Shown in pieces: positions 14,615 to 23,877 of a stretch of 64,000 nucleotides of DNA. Made by a program: the position numbers and the translations under genes. Numbering within the stretch: the stretch's first letter is position 1; the number at the start of each line of letters is the position of its first letter. Below the pieces are notes generated by a model. The model did no database searches. It saw nothing but the letters and a program-made list of their open reading frames with translations, and was not told the origin of the DNA. Origin of the DNA: Ktedonosporobacter rubrisoli (GTDB lineage Bacteria > Chloroflexota > Ktedonobacteria > Ktedonobacterales > Ktedonobacteraceae); NCBI RefSeq assembly GCF_004208415.1, contig NZ_CP035758.1, positions 11,036,001 through 11,100,000 on the forward strand. Direction: 5' to 3'.

Positions 14615-16399
14615 TTACCTGGTCGTTAAGAGGTCCGCAACCTCAGTAAAGAAGCGTTGCAAAGTTTCACTGACCTGCTCCATTGATCCGGGCAGGATAA
14701 GCAGGAAGCAGGAGCGCTTCTGCTCAATCATCGCTTGCCAAGTACTGAGCGCCTGCGCACGAAGGAAAGCATCGCTATAGCTGCCGAGCAAGCTTTGCTC
14801 GTGGTCCCGTAAGAGCAGGCGCAAGCTGACCAGATATGGCGGACCATCCATCTCGCTTTGTTCTGTAGAATGGTAATCGGCCGGCGCGTGCCGCAACTTG
14901 ACCGGCACACCGAGCAAGCTATTGCCAATGGTGTAGAGGTGGTGGGCAATAAGTTGTTCCAATGGCTCAGGGAATACACCATTGAGCGTGAGATCGAGAT
15001 AACCGAGCGCGGAATTCTTGTGCTGCCGTAGCGTTGTCACAAAGGCAGTGGCAGGCGTATCCTGAGCGCTTAGTTCTGCTGGCATAAGTAGCGTGAGCCC
15101 TTGAGCTGTAATGGTTGCGGGCCAGTTTTTGGCGGCCTGCAACGGATCTGCTAGATCGCGTAGCGCCCTGGCGCGCGCTTTGTAGTTTTCGACAGCTGGC
15201 TGACCGGCAAAGGTAATTCCCTGTAAATAACCGTAGACTGCCATACTGAGCTGCCAGCCAAGAAAGCTCGCTGCGAGCGCGGCCAGGCGCTGCTGAGAAT
15301 TCTGCGTCTGAAGATACGGAAGCGTAAGAGCGAAATCAGCCTCTGCGCTAGCCGTGGCGGCCATGTGAACGTGCAGCATATCCCCGCTAGAGAAATTGCT
15401 TCCCTGCTCATTGAGTGCCTGCTCAGTGAAGGCAACCACGCCCTTATCCCCCTTACCCAGGCTCTCTTCCATAAGCTGCTCTATCCATATATGCAGAGCG
15501 CTCCATTGCTTTGGCATTTGGAGCAGCAGGCGACAGGCGCCATTCTGGCTATGTTCATAGAGGGCGGCCCCGAGCTGCACAAAAGGATGCTCGGCCGGAG
15601 CGTTGCTAGCCTGCTCAAGATTGTAGAGGTGCCAGGCGGCGCTGAGCACCTGGCGTAGCTGGCCGTTGGTTGAAGAGAGACGCGTAAGATAAAGTGCGGC
15701 TGGCAGGAGAAAGACGCGCGTAGTGGGAGCGCTCATGCGCCCACCTGTACCTGCCTGGCCATCGAGTTGAAGGGGCAAACTTGGAGCTTGGCGTTCAAGG
15801 GCAAATTGATTAAGATAGGAGCCGGGAAGCGTCATCACTAAAATATGCTCAGCCGGCGTTAATTGTGCGAATTCTAGCAGCTGAGAGAACCAGGTGAGAT
15901 GCGTAATGGGCTCTTCCGACGTCATTCCCATGGATACACCAATAACCATAACGTCAGCCAATAGTTGGCGTACAAAGCTTGGATCAGGCTCCTGGGGCAC
16001 AGTGAGCTGTTTTGCCACGGCAATCTTTTGTATAATAGCGTTAAGCGCAGCTGGATCAGTACTATCTAGAGGATAGATTGCTATATGCTTTCCGTGCTCA
16101 CCGGCGCAAAAGCCCAGCGTATCGAGCACGCGGACTGTAATAACCGAACCTCCCATACCGGCCCAGATGATATGGCGAATGCCGCGCTGCCAGAGTTCCC
16201 GCGCTTCGTCTTCAACCATTTCCAGGCTCGTCTCATCTGTCAGCAAGCGGGCAATCCCTTCTACCCAATCGAGCTTTAACCCCCCACCCTCGCTACCCAG
16301 TATGGCCATCGTGCCCTCTTGCCGGCGTAACTGGCCAATGCTATCTTCGCTGGCCAAACGTTGTAGTGAGCGCAGCATAGACCCATTTCCTCTGGTCAT
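14615..16399 (-). CDS. Glucose-6-phosphate isomerase-like SIS-domain protein
   Basis: The 594-residue protein resembles the phosphoglucose isomerase fold: an SIS domain around HIIWAGMGGSVITVRVLD (the phosphosugar-binding glycine loop), an acidic segment LDSTDPAALNAI, and a second SIS-like part with HIWIEQLMEESLGKGDKG, close to the GK-G region of PGI. It is longer and more diverged than classical PGI and resembles the PGI half of transaldolase-PGI fusions in some bacteria. Reversible glucose-6-phosphate to fructose-6-phosphate conversion is therefore likely but not certain. The ATG with AAAGGAAGC eight bases upstream is chosen over a TTG that would overlap that site. It is monocistronic. Confidence 0.7.
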   Translation of the reverse strand: MTRGNGSMLRSLQRLASEDSIGQLRRQEGTMAILGSEGGGLKLDWVEGIARLLTDETSLEMVEDEARELWQRGIRHIIWAGMGGSVITVRVLDTLGFCAGEHGKHIAIYPLDSTDPAALNAIIQKIAVAKQLTVPQEPDPSFVRQLLADVMVIGVSMGMTSEEPITHLTWFSQLLEFAQLTPAEHILVMTLPGSYLNQFALERQAPSLPLQLDGQAGTGGRMSAPTTRVFLLPAALYLTRLSSTNGQLRQVLSAAWHLYNLEQASNAPAEHPFVQLGAALYEHSQNGACRLLLQMPKQWSALHIWIEQLMEESLGKGDKGVVAFTEQALNEQGSNFSSGDMLHVHMAATASAEADFALTLPYLQTQNSQQRLAALAASFLGWQLSMAVYGYLQGITFAGQPAVENYKARARALRDLADPLQAAKNWPATITAQGLTLLMPAELSAQDTPATAFVTTLRQHKNSALGYLDLTLNGVFPEPLEQLIAHHLYTIGNSLLGVPVKLRHAPADYHSTEQSEMDGPPYLVSLRLLLRDHEQSLLGSYSDAFLRAQALSTWQAMIEQKRSCFLLILPGSMEQVSETLQRFFTEVADLLTTR

Positions 16400-16495
16400 A
16401 AAAAAGCTTCCTTTCAACTTTTTACGTCAAATTTTTTTACCACAATCCCTGTATGGGGGTAAGTACCAAGACCAGCCAATATTATAAGCTTTGCG

Positions 16496-16528
16496 TGCAT
16501 ACCACTTTATAGCGAGAAGTGGTATGCA
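16496..16528 (-). terminator. Hairpin downstream of the aldo/keto reductase gene
   Basis: A perfect 12-bp stem TGCATACCACTT / AAGTGGTATGCA with a 9-base loop lies about 40 bases after the stop. No strong U-tract follows. Confidence 0.5.
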
Positions 16529-16565
16529 TCTCATTTATCTTGCGGGTCGCTCGCGCTGGCGGGAA

Positions 16566-17375
16566 CTAGCCGCGCGCAAGCTTCACTACAAGATCTCTCT
16601 CCTTGCGACCGAACCAGGGAGGATTGCCGGCACAGGCGTTTTCCGCGATCCTCTGGGGACGCGTTGTGGCTGGAATGGTGATATGGCAACGCCTATCGCT
16701 CAAAATCCATTTAATTAATATCTGGCCCCAGGTTTTTACGCCAAAGGGATAAAATGGCTCCAGATCCTCTTCGGCGGGTGCATTGCGCATCAAGCTACCC
16801 TCAGCGAAGGGACGCATAACAACAACGCCCAGGCCAAGATCAGCAGCCAGAGGCAAAATCTCGCTTTCAACCTCGCGCTGCCAGGGATTGTAGGGGATTT
16901 GGATGGCTCCGATGCGTCCTGTGTGCATCACCTTGCGCAATTCGGCAAAAGAGGCGCTGCTATAATGCGTGGCCCCAATAACGCGTATATTTCCGGCGTC
17001 GCGCAACTGCTCAAGCATCGCTAAATGTTCGAGCCAATTGACAAGGTTATGGATCTGATAGAGATCGATCCGGTTATTAAATAGTGACATAGCTAGCTTG
17101 ACCTGGGCCATGCCTTCAGCGCGCGTGGGGGCCCAGACCTTGGTTGCCACCAGAGCCTTATCACGACGACCTCGTAGCGTCTCGCCAAGAATATGCTCGG
17201 CAGCCCCATACATAGGAGAGGTGTCGAAAAAATGGGCTTCAGCAGCAAAGGCCGCGTCTACGATAGCGCGGGCATTTTTCGTTGCCGGTTCCCCACGGAC
17301 ATCGAAAGTTCTCCATGTGCCCATCCCTACGGTCGGGACTTGCAGACCAGTGTTCCCCAGGATGCGATATTCCAT
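16566..17375 (-). CDS. Aldo/keto reductase
   Basis: This is a 269-residue NADPH-dependent aldo/keto reductase with a TIM barrel. The catalytic tetrad is visible: Asp and Tyr in FFDTSPMYG, Lys in LVATKVW and His in LYQIHN. The cofactor-phosphate loop TIPATTRPQRIAENA lies near the C-terminus. It begins MEYRILGNTGLQVPTVGMGTW, the typical N-terminus, behind GGAGG. The family reduces aldehydes and ketones, and the specific substrate is unknown. The chromosomal neighbourhood of lactaldehyde and lactate enzymes makes a small hydroxyaldehyde plausible, but the gene is not in their operon. Confidence 0.9.
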   Translation of the reverse strand: MEYRILGNTGLQVPTVGMGTWRTFDVRGEPATKNARAIVDAAFAAEAHFFDTSPMYGAAEHILGETLRGRRDKALVATKVWAPTRAEGMAQVKLAMSLFNNRIDLYQIHNLVNWLEHLAMLEQLRDAGNIRVIGATHYSSASFAELRKVMHTGRIGAIQIPYNPWQREVESEILPLAADLGLGVVVMRPFAEGSLMRNAPAEEDLEPFYPFGVKTWGQILIKWILSDRRCHITIPATTRPQRIAENACAGNPPWFGRKERDLVVKLARG

Positions 17376-17563
17376 GTATTCCTCCGCTTCTACTGCTTAT
17401 AGGCTCAGTGCTGTGCTTACTATCAATTATCGCCTTCTATATGATAGTAAATATAACATAGCGTTGCGCATTGATAGAAGTCTTGGCGAATAGTGCTACC
17501 AGAATTTATGGCTATTCTGGAAAAGTAGAGTAAATTGCAGTCTGAATCGCTTCAAGCGACTGC

Positions 17564-17959
17564 TTAGCCGAGGCGAGGGCGAAGCACATCCCGATAGGAT
17601 ACAAATCTGCCTATAATGTTGTGTGCATGGATGGCGTGATCGTGGTTTCTGGCCGTGACGATATAGGTTATATTCTCGGGATCGCAGTACCAGATATTGA
17701 AGAGCGCAGCGAGGCTATCAAATGCTCCAAAGGTGCCTCCACGCAGAAGGACCATACGTACGACGCCCTCGCGCGTACACGTTTCGTCGCGTATGAATTG
17801 CACACGATCCCCATCCCGATACTCGGGTGCGGGGAGTCGTGAAGGATCAAAGTCGGTTGGCCAGGCAACTACTTTTTGTCCATGCCTGAAATCGACTGGC
17901 TCCCACTGACCGGTCCTGTTATTCCACATAGGAACGGGAAGATATCGATCTGTCAACAT
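17564..17959 (-). CDS. Uncharacterised 131-residue protein
   Basis: No family was recognised. The protein is soluble, rich in Arg and Asp, with no signal or membrane span. It begins MLTDRYLPVPMWNNRTGQWE and has a compact middle (GDRVQFIRDETCTREGVVRM) that could be a small beta barrel. AAAGGAGG sits only two bases before the ATG but five before the following TTG, so initiation may be at the TTG. It lies 98 bases before the lut operon terminus on the same strand, but it is not evidently part of that operon. Confidence 0.6.
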   Translation of the reverse strand: MLTDRYLPVPMWNNRTGQWEPVDFRHGQKVVAWPTDFDPSRLPAPEYRDGDRVQFIRDETCTREGVVRMVLLRGGTFGAFDSLAALFNIWYCDPENITYIVTARNHDHAIHAHNIIGRFVSYRDVLRPRLG

Positions 17960-18057
17960 TGCCTCCTTTATGCGTAAGCATACAGTAATGATGTCAGATC
18001 TAACCAGGCCTGGTCAATGATATCTTCCCGGTAATAGAAACTCTGTAGACAGGGATC

Positions 18058-20382
18058 TTAAACCATATTTTCGGCGATCAGCTGAGCAAGGTGCAAAACG
18101 CGGATGGGCCGTCCATCTGCATCTACACCTCCGCGCAGATGCATCAAACAGCCAGGATTATCAGCGACAAGAAGTGTTGCTCCCGTGCTCTGCGCATTAT
18201 CGAGCTTATTTTTCAGCAGGCGTCTGGCCACTTCAGGATGCTCTAGCGATGAAGAGCCACCAAAGCCGCAGCAGACATCAGATTGGGGCATCTCGCGTAC
18301 GGCCACTTGCAAGACGTTCTGGATGATGTGGCGCGCCTCAGAACGCAGGCCCAGGCAGTTGCAGGATTGGCAAGAATCGTGATAAGTGACTGCCACGCTG
18401 GCGCCAGGTTGCTGCACAGGGAGCTTAACCCCGCTCGGCAGCACAACGCGCTCTAAAAAGCTGGTAAAATCGATGACCTTCTCGGCCAGGCGCTGCGCTT
18501 GCTTGAGCCAGCCTTGATAGTGAAGATCCTCGAAGAGCTTGATGTAGTCCTGAATGATTGTCACAACACAGCTTGTAGAAGCGCTAAGGATATAATCGGC
18601 TTTGTTCTCCTCCAGCGCCTGTTCGAGTGCCACGATGGTCTGTTTGGCCATGGCGACTCCATTGCGTCGATCGCCCGAGTTTAGGGCCGGCAGACCACAG
18701 CAATTTTGCTGCTGAGGGAAGACGACGCGCACTCCTACAGCTTCCAGTACCTTGATAACGGCTTCTCCCATCTCGGGATAGAGGCGATCGGTCATGCAGC
18801 CGGCAAAATAGCAGACAGTGAGATTCAGACCTTGCCCGCTTACCTTGCTCGGTAGCTTTTTCACGCGGTCGCGCAAGGGACGTGTGGCGAAGGCGGGCAG
18901 GCTGCGCCAGCGGGCCATTGGTTCCAGAAAGCTCATGACCGGAAGCCTGCTCAGCAAGCCGATATTGCGCGCGCGTACATACTGGCTGCCGCGTGTGATG
19001 GGCCACTGGCCCAGGCTAGCGAGACGCGTGAACAGGTCAAAAATGCGCGGTCTGGCCAGCGTGCCGAAGACCAGCTTTTTGATCCAGGGTAAGCCCTTCG
19101 CTTCTACTGTACGGTGGCGTACATCGAGAATCAAGCTGGGGAGAGGAATCTCTACCGGGCAGACCGTCTCGCACGCGTTACAACTGACACACAGGCTTTG
19201 TGGCCCCGCTCCGGCTTCAAGGCCATGATGGAAAGGCGTAACTACCAGGCCGATAGCCCCTGTATAGATGTGGCCAAAGGCATGACCGCCAACTTGCTGA
19301 TAGGGTGGGCAGACATTGGCGCATGCAGCACAACGAATGCAGCGTAAGGCATCCTTGAAGCGTGGATCTGCGCGCATCTCGCTGCGTCCATTATCCAGTA
19401 GGATGATATGCATCTCCTTATCCGGAGATGAAGGTCCGGTAATAAACGTCGTATAGCTCGTGATGGGCTGGGCGGTGGCACTGCGGGCAAGCAAGCGCAA
19501 CTGCGTCATCGCATCAGCATATGTCCCGAGCAACTTCTCATAGCCGGCCATCACCACATGAACCTGGGGCAGAGAGGTAACCAGACGGCCATTGCCCTCA
19601 TTGGTAACCATCATCACGGTCCCGCTTTCTGCTATCAGCGCGTTGGCTCCGCTGACGCCCATATGCGCGCCTAAAAAGGCTTTGCGATGCTCCTGGCGAA
19701 TGACACCAACTTGCTCGCTAATATTCTCAAGCGAAATTTCCCGACCGGTAGCTTGAGTGAGGATAGTCCCGACCTGCTGTCGTGTCTTGTGGATGATAGG
19801 CATCACCATATGGGAAGGCCGTTCATGGTTAAGCTGGGCTACCCATTCGCCAAGATCTGTCTCTATCGCTTTGACGCCGCGCTGTTCCAGGTAAGCATTC
19901 AGCTCAGTCTCCTCACTGACCATGGTCTTTGACTTGACCACAAGCTCGATGCCCTTGCGCTGGCAGAGCTCATAAATATAGCGATTAGCCTCCTCTGCCG
20001 TGCGTGCCTCATAAATAGTCGCCCCTGCGGCTTCGGCGTGGGCCTTGAATTCAGCAAGTAATTCTGGCTGGTGCTCGATAGCATAGTCCTTAGCGTCGCG
20101 CAGCTGCGAACGCATATGTGGGAAACTATAATCCGGGCCATAGTCCGCCTCTTCTTTTGTAAAAAGGCCCTCACGTGAGGCACGCCAGGAAGGCGCAAAG
20201 CGTCCCAGCGCTCGCGGGATCTGGGTATCCTCTAAGGCGTGTTGCAAACGTTGCTCAAATGGCTCGTGCTTATGCCCTGCCTCGCCATCAGCGCTCTGGA
20301 GATTCAGAGCTGATGATGCCGAGGTCCTGTTGGTATGCTCTGTTGCCTGCTCGGCTGCCTGTGACTGATCTTGTGGTGTCAT
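18058..20382 (-). CDS. L-lactate utilization iron-sulfur protein, LutB-LutA fusion
   Basis: The 774-residue protein fuses two Lut subunits. Residues about 60-310 are the LUD domain of LutB (KTMVSEETELNAYL, GANALIAESGTVMMVTNEGN). Residues about 320-420 hold two [4Fe-4S] ferredoxin motifs, CIRCAACANVCP and CVSCNACETVCP. The C-terminal 240 residues are LutA-like, with two CCG cysteine-rich repeats (CYFAGC with NCCGLPAL, and CQSCNCLGL with CCGFGG). LutABC oxidises L-lactate to pyruvate in the cytoplasm. The ATG overlaps the lutC stop as ATGA, which gives translational coupling. Elsewhere LutA and LutB are separate proteins. The upstream lutC and the divergent lactaldehyde-forming enzyme support this role. 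Confidence 0.9.
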   Translation of the reverse strand: MTPQDQSQAAEQATEHTNRTSASSALNLQSADGEAGHKHEPFEQRLQHALEDTQIPRALGRFAPSWRASREGLFTKEEADYGPDYSFPHMRSQLRDAKDYAIEHQPELLAEFKAHAEAAGATIYEARTAEEANRYIYELCQRKGIELVVKSKTMVSEETELNAYLEQRGVKAIETDLGEWVAQLNHERPSHMVMPIIHKTRQQVGTILTQATGREISLENISEQVGVIRQEHRKAFLGAHMGVSGANALIAESGTVMMVTNEGNGRLVTSLPQVHVVMAGYEKLLGTYADAMTQLRLLARSATAQPITSYTTFITGPSSPDKEMHIILLDNGRSEMRADPRFKDALRCIRCAACANVCPPYQQVGGHAFGHIYTGAIGLVVTPFHHGLEAGAGPQSLCVSCNACETVCPVEIPLPSLILDVRHRTVEAKGLPWIKKLVFGTLARPRIFDLFTRLASLGQWPITRGSQYVRARNIGLLSRLPVMSFLEPMARWRSLPAFATRPLRDRVKKLPSKVSGQGLNLTVCYFAGCMTDRLYPEMGEAVIKVLEAVGVRVVFPQQQNCCGLPALNSGDRRNGVAMAKQTIVALEQALEENKADYILSASTSCVVTIIQDYIKLFEDLHYQGWLKQAQRLAEKVIDFTSFLERVVLPSGVKLPVQQPGASVAVTYHDSCQSCNCLGLRSEARHIIQNVLQVAVREMPQSDVCCGFGGSSSLEHPEVARRLLKNKLDNAQSTGATLLVADNPGCLMHLRGGVDADGRPIRVLHLAQLIAENMV

Positions 20383-20957
20383 AGCTCTGTTTCCCAATCT
20401 GTAACGACAAGAATACACATTACTTTGGGCCCTTGCACACCGATGGTTAAGGAGCGCTCGATGTCCGATGTGCGGCTAGGACCGGTAATAAGCGAAATAT
20501 AGTGGCGCTGATCTGGTCCTGCTTGCGTGAGCTGCTGAAGGCGCTTTCCTACATCATCTAGCATTGGGACTAGATCGCAGGCGCGGATCAGGACAAAGTG
20601 GGTCATGGTTAACATGCTAACGGCCCGTGCGACCAGCGAGTTCTCGGCCATGAGCACGGAACCTGTCTCGGCAACCGCTAATTCCGCGCTGGAGAGACCG
20701 GCAGGAGCGTCGGCAATACCGGCAGGGCTATCAGCTTCGCGAATATTGATGCCCTTTTCGCGCAGTAGAGGCAAGATACGCGACCAGGGACGACTATCCG
20801 AGAAATCTGGCGGAATAACAAGTTTTCTGTCTGCGAGTGCCGGATGGTCGGCGATGATGCTTGCTGCCGCCGGAAGATTGCTTGCTTGATGACCTTCGGT
20901 ACCACCGAGGGCAGCGAGGCGCTGCTGAAAACGCGTGAAAAGGTCTTGCGTGGTCAA
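20379..20957 (-). CDS. lutC: L-lactate utilization protein C (LUD domain)
   Basis: The 192-residue protein is a LUD-domain (DUF162) protein of the LutC type: the core GLSSAELAVAETGSVLMAEN and the C-terminal ISLITGPSRTSDIERSLTIGVQGP are characteristic. LutC works with LutA and LutB in oxidation of L-lactate. The start is a TTG behind AAAGGAA. It is the first gene of the lut operon, and its stop overlaps the start of the LutB-LutA fusion by four bases. A 750-base divergent region separates it from the aldolase/dehydrogenase gene and probably holds the control sites for both. Confidence 0.92.
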   Translation of the reverse strand: MTTQDLFTRFQQRLAALGGTEGHQASNLPAAASIIADHPALADRKLVIPPDFSDSRPWSRILPLLREKGINIREADSPAGIADAPAGLSSAELAVAETGSVLMAENSLVARAVSMLTMTHFVLIRACDLVPMLDDVGKRLQQLTQAGPDQRHYISLITGPSRTSDIERSLTIGVQGPKVMCILVVTDWETEL

Positions 20958-21706
20958 TTCGCCGTTCCTTTCTTAGCGACGTGATGGTTAACTTTTTGTA
21001 GCATACCACCTCCTATGGTTGGTTGCCTAGTTTGGCCTTCGCAAAGCCAAAGCCTTATTTTCAGGCTGGTTGGCAATGCAGAAAACGCTGGATGCATACC
21101 TCAAGTCTCTCGGTATCTTTCTCAGGCAGTAGGCAACAACTTTCTTTCCTTCGGTCTGTTTGCAGAAGCGCCGGGTCAAGAGGTGAGCTGCTTGTCTACT
21201 GCTTTATGTGGTTTCGTTTTATTTCGATTGTTTATGAGCATATAACATATTAGTAACATTATTGTCAAGCATTGGACGTGTCGTTCCAGATAAGAGGAGC
21301 GGAATACCTGCCTGGATCGCGAATAATTTTCGGAGAGGAGGTACCTGGCAGCTAGCCAGGATTGTCTCGGCCATCTCTAGCTTGACAAAGCTACTGTCCG
21401 TATGCTACAAGTAATCAAAACGTACCGAAACCAGATGAAGCATAAAGCTATTCATCTAATCCAACAAGAAATAGAAGATAACATCTGAAGATAATCAATG
21501 AATAGGCAACCAGGGTGCTGATGTAATAATGCTGTAGTAGCAAGATCAGCTAGTCTTCATCGCCTTTTGCGCTCTTCTGCTTAGCTAATTCAACTTGTAG
21601 AAGCACGATGAAATGCTAAGCAGGCGTACCGTAAGAGGATAGAGATAGAGCTTATTCATATGATTGCAAGAATACAGAATAGCTATCTTTAGTAAAGGAG
21701 ACTGGC
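20958..21706. other. Divergent control region between lutC and the aldolase gene
   Basis: The 750 bases contain no supported gene. A plus-strand promoter candidate, TTGACA at 21383-21388 with TACAAG 18 bases further, could serve the aldolase gene with a leader of about 290 bases. No clear operator dyad was recognised. Confidence 0.4.
21383..21412 (+). promoter_or_regulatory. Candidate promoter for the aldolase/dehydrogenase gene
   Basis: TTGACA is followed after 18 bases by TACAAG. The -35 box is perfect but the -10 box is only fair. Confidence 0.35.
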
Positions 21707-23776
21707 TTGGTTGCGAATTTATGGAAGCATGATGCCGCCGAACAGGCGAGCAGCGGTCTTGAAGAGCTAGTGTATCGTTCTAACTTGCTAGGCAAGGACC
21801 GCGCTGTTGCTAACTGGGGTGGCGGAAACACTTCAGTGAAGACGGTAGAGACTGATTTTCGCGGACGCCAGGTAGAGGTGATGTGGGTTAAAGGGAGCGG
21901 ATCTGATCTTGCTGGTATGCAAGCCCGCCATTTTACCGGGCTCAGACTTGAGGATGTGCGCCCCTTACTTGAACGCGACGAGATGACTGATGAAGAGATG
22001 GTCAGCTATCTCTCCCATTGTATGCTTGATAGTAAGCATCCTCGCCCTTCTATTGAAACCCTGCTCCACGCCTTTTTGCCCTTTGCTCACATTGATCATA
22101 CGCACCCGGATGCGATTATTAGTCTGTGTTCCTGTGAGCAGGGCAAGGAGATAGCCCGCGAAATTTATGGCGATCGTTTTGTCTGGGTGCCCTATGTGCG
22201 GCCTGGTTTTGCCCTCTCCAAGCTGATTGCCGAGGGCGTAAAGAATAACCCTCAAGCTGAGCTGGTCTTGATGGAGAAGCATGGCCTGGTTACCTGGGGA
22301 GAGACGTCTGAAGCCTGTTATTTGCAAACCATCGCGATTATCAACGAGGCCCAGGCTTATATTGAGGCTCAGGCTCAGCAAACCCCCTTATTTGGCGGCG
22401 AGAAATATGCCTCCCTCACGCCATCTGAGCGTCAGGATATCCTTGCTCAAGTGCTTCCTCTCGTGCGAGGTGCAGTAAGCGATGAGCAGGGCATGATCGT
22501 CACCTATGATGATGCAGAGGACGTGCTTACCTTCGTGAACAGCCACAACGCCTCTGAGTTATCCCAGATAGGAGCTGCCTGCCCTGATCATCTCGTCCAC
22601 ACCAAGCGCGTTCCGCTCTATATCGATTGGGAGCCGCGGTCCGATAATGTGTCTCTGTTAATTGAGAAATTGCAGGCAGGGATCATCTCTTTTAAGGATG
22701 CCTATCGCGCTTATTTTGCGAGAAATAAAAACGAAGGCGACAAGATAGCCAACTCGGCTCCGCGCGTCATCCTCATTCCTGGCCTTGGCATGATCAATAC
22801 CGGGCGCTCATGGTTTATGGCTCAAGTCAGCGGCGCGTTGTACCATCGGGCAATTGCGGTAATGGAAGGCGCAACGAAGCTAGGCTCGTTTACCTCTCTT
22901 AGCGAGAAGGAAGCCTATGATGTCGAATACTGGCCGCTTGAACTGTATAAATTGAGCCTCTTGCCTCCTGAAGCCGAATTCTCGCGCAAAATTGGCTTCA
23001 TTACGGGAGGGGCAGGCGCGATTGGTAGAGCTACAGCCCAGCGTATGGTAGCCGAAGGTATGCACGTTGTGCTTACCGATATCAACCTTGAAGGAGCTCA
23101 GCAAGTAGCTCAGGATATCAATCAAAAGTTTGGCGAAGGGCGAGCACTGGCCGTCAAAGTAGATGTGACCGATGAAGAGGCCGTAAAAAATAGCGTGCGC
23201 GAAGCTGTGCTGGCGTATGGCGGCATTGACGTAGTAGTGAATAATGCCGGCCTGGCCACATCCAGCCCATTTGAGAAGACAAGCCTGCGCGAATGGAACC
23301 TGAATATTAACGTATTGGCAACAGGTTATTTCCTGGTTGCGCGCGAGACATTTGCCCTGATGAAGCAACAGGGATTGGGTGGCTGCCTTGTCTTCGTCTC
23401 CTCGAAAAATGGTGTCTATGCAGGAAAGAATGTCGCCGCGTATAGCGCGTCTAAGGCGGCTGAAGTTCATCTTGCGCGCTGTATTGCTACCGAAGGTGGA
23501 CCTTATGGTATTCGCGTGAATACGGTTCTGCCTGATGCAATTTTGCAAGGCTCATCCATATGGAATTCGCATTGGCGCGAAGAGCGGGCCGCAGCTTATG
23601 AAATTAAGCCTGACGAGTTAGAGGAATACTACCGGAAGCGAACAACGCTTCTGGTGAATGTGTTTCCCGAGGATGTGGCCGAGAGCATTGTCTTCCTGGC
23701 CTCATCGAAAGCTGCCAAGACTACTGGTTGTATGATCACGGTTGATGGGGGCATTGCTGCAGCCTTTACACGCTAG
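21707..23776 (+). CDS. Bifunctional rhamnulose-1-phosphate aldolase / short-chain (lactaldehyde) dehydrogenase
   Basis: The 689-residue fusion has a class II aldolase/adducin domain (residues about 15-420) and a short-chain dehydrogenase (about 430-689). Zn2+ ligands of the aldolase appear in HIDHTHPDAI and EKHGLVTWGE. The dehydrogenase shows the NAD-binding GFITGGAGAIGRATA, NNAG and the active-site YSASKAAE. The first half splits L-rhamnulose-1-phosphate (or a related ketose phosphate) into dihydroxyacetone phosphate and L-lactaldehyde, and the second oxidises lactaldehyde to L-lactate. The TTG start follows AAAGGAG by six bases. It lies divergent to lutC-lutBA, which would consume the lactate. 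Rhamnose kinase and isomerase genes are not in the window. Confidence 0.9.
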   Translation: MVANLWKHDAAEQASSGLEELVYRSNLLGKDRAVANWGGGNTSVKTVETDFRGRQVEVMWVKGSGSDLAGMQARHFTGLRLEDVRPLLERDEMTDEEMVSYLSHCMLDSKHPRPSIETLLHAFLPFAHIDHTHPDAIISLCSCEQGKEIAREIYGDRFVWVPYVRPGFALSKLIAEGVKNNPQAELVLMEKHGLVTWGETSEACYLQTIAIINEAQAYIEAQAQQTPLFGGEKYASLTPSERQDILAQVLPLVRGAVSDEQGMIVTYDDAEDVLTFVNSHNASELSQIGAACPDHLVHTKRVPLYIDWEPRSDNVSLLIEKLQAGIISFKDAYRAYFARNKNEGDKIANSAPRVILIPGLGMINTGRSWFMAQVSGALYHRAIAVMEGATKLGSFTSLSEKEAYDVEYWPLELYKLSLLPPEAEFSRKIGFITGGAGAIGRATAQRMVAEGMHVVLTDINLEGAQQVAQDINQKFGEGRALAVKVDVTDEEAVKNSVREAVLAYGGIDVVVNNAGLATSSPFEKTSLREWNLNINVLATGYFLVARETFALMKQQGLGGCLVFVSSKNGVYAGKNVAAYSASKAAEVHLARCIATEGGPYGIRVNTVLPDAILQGSSIWNSHWREERAAAYEIKPDELEEYYRKRTTLLVNVFPEDVAESIVFLASSKAAKTTGCMITVDGGIAAAFTR

Positions 23777-23801
23777 GCATTGTTTCTAGCCCACCTGGTT
23801 T

Positions 23802-23849
23802 ATCCCGGCCTCCATTTTGCGTATATGTGTGGAGGCCGGGATTATTTTA
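23802..23849. terminator. Terminator between the aldolase gene and the SDR remnant
   Basis: A perfect 13-bp stem ATCCCGGCCTCCA / TGGAGGCCGGGAT is followed by TATTTTAT on the plus strand, 25 bases after the aldolase stop. It can serve both converging transcripts. Confidence 0.75.
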
Positions 23850-23877
23850 TATGCGTGAGTTCGAAATAAATAGAGCG

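Noticed and set aside
22880..23548. 222-residue minus-strand open frame
   Set aside because: It mirrors the dehydrogenase half of the aldolase/dehydrogenase gene in the antisense direction and has unnatural composition.
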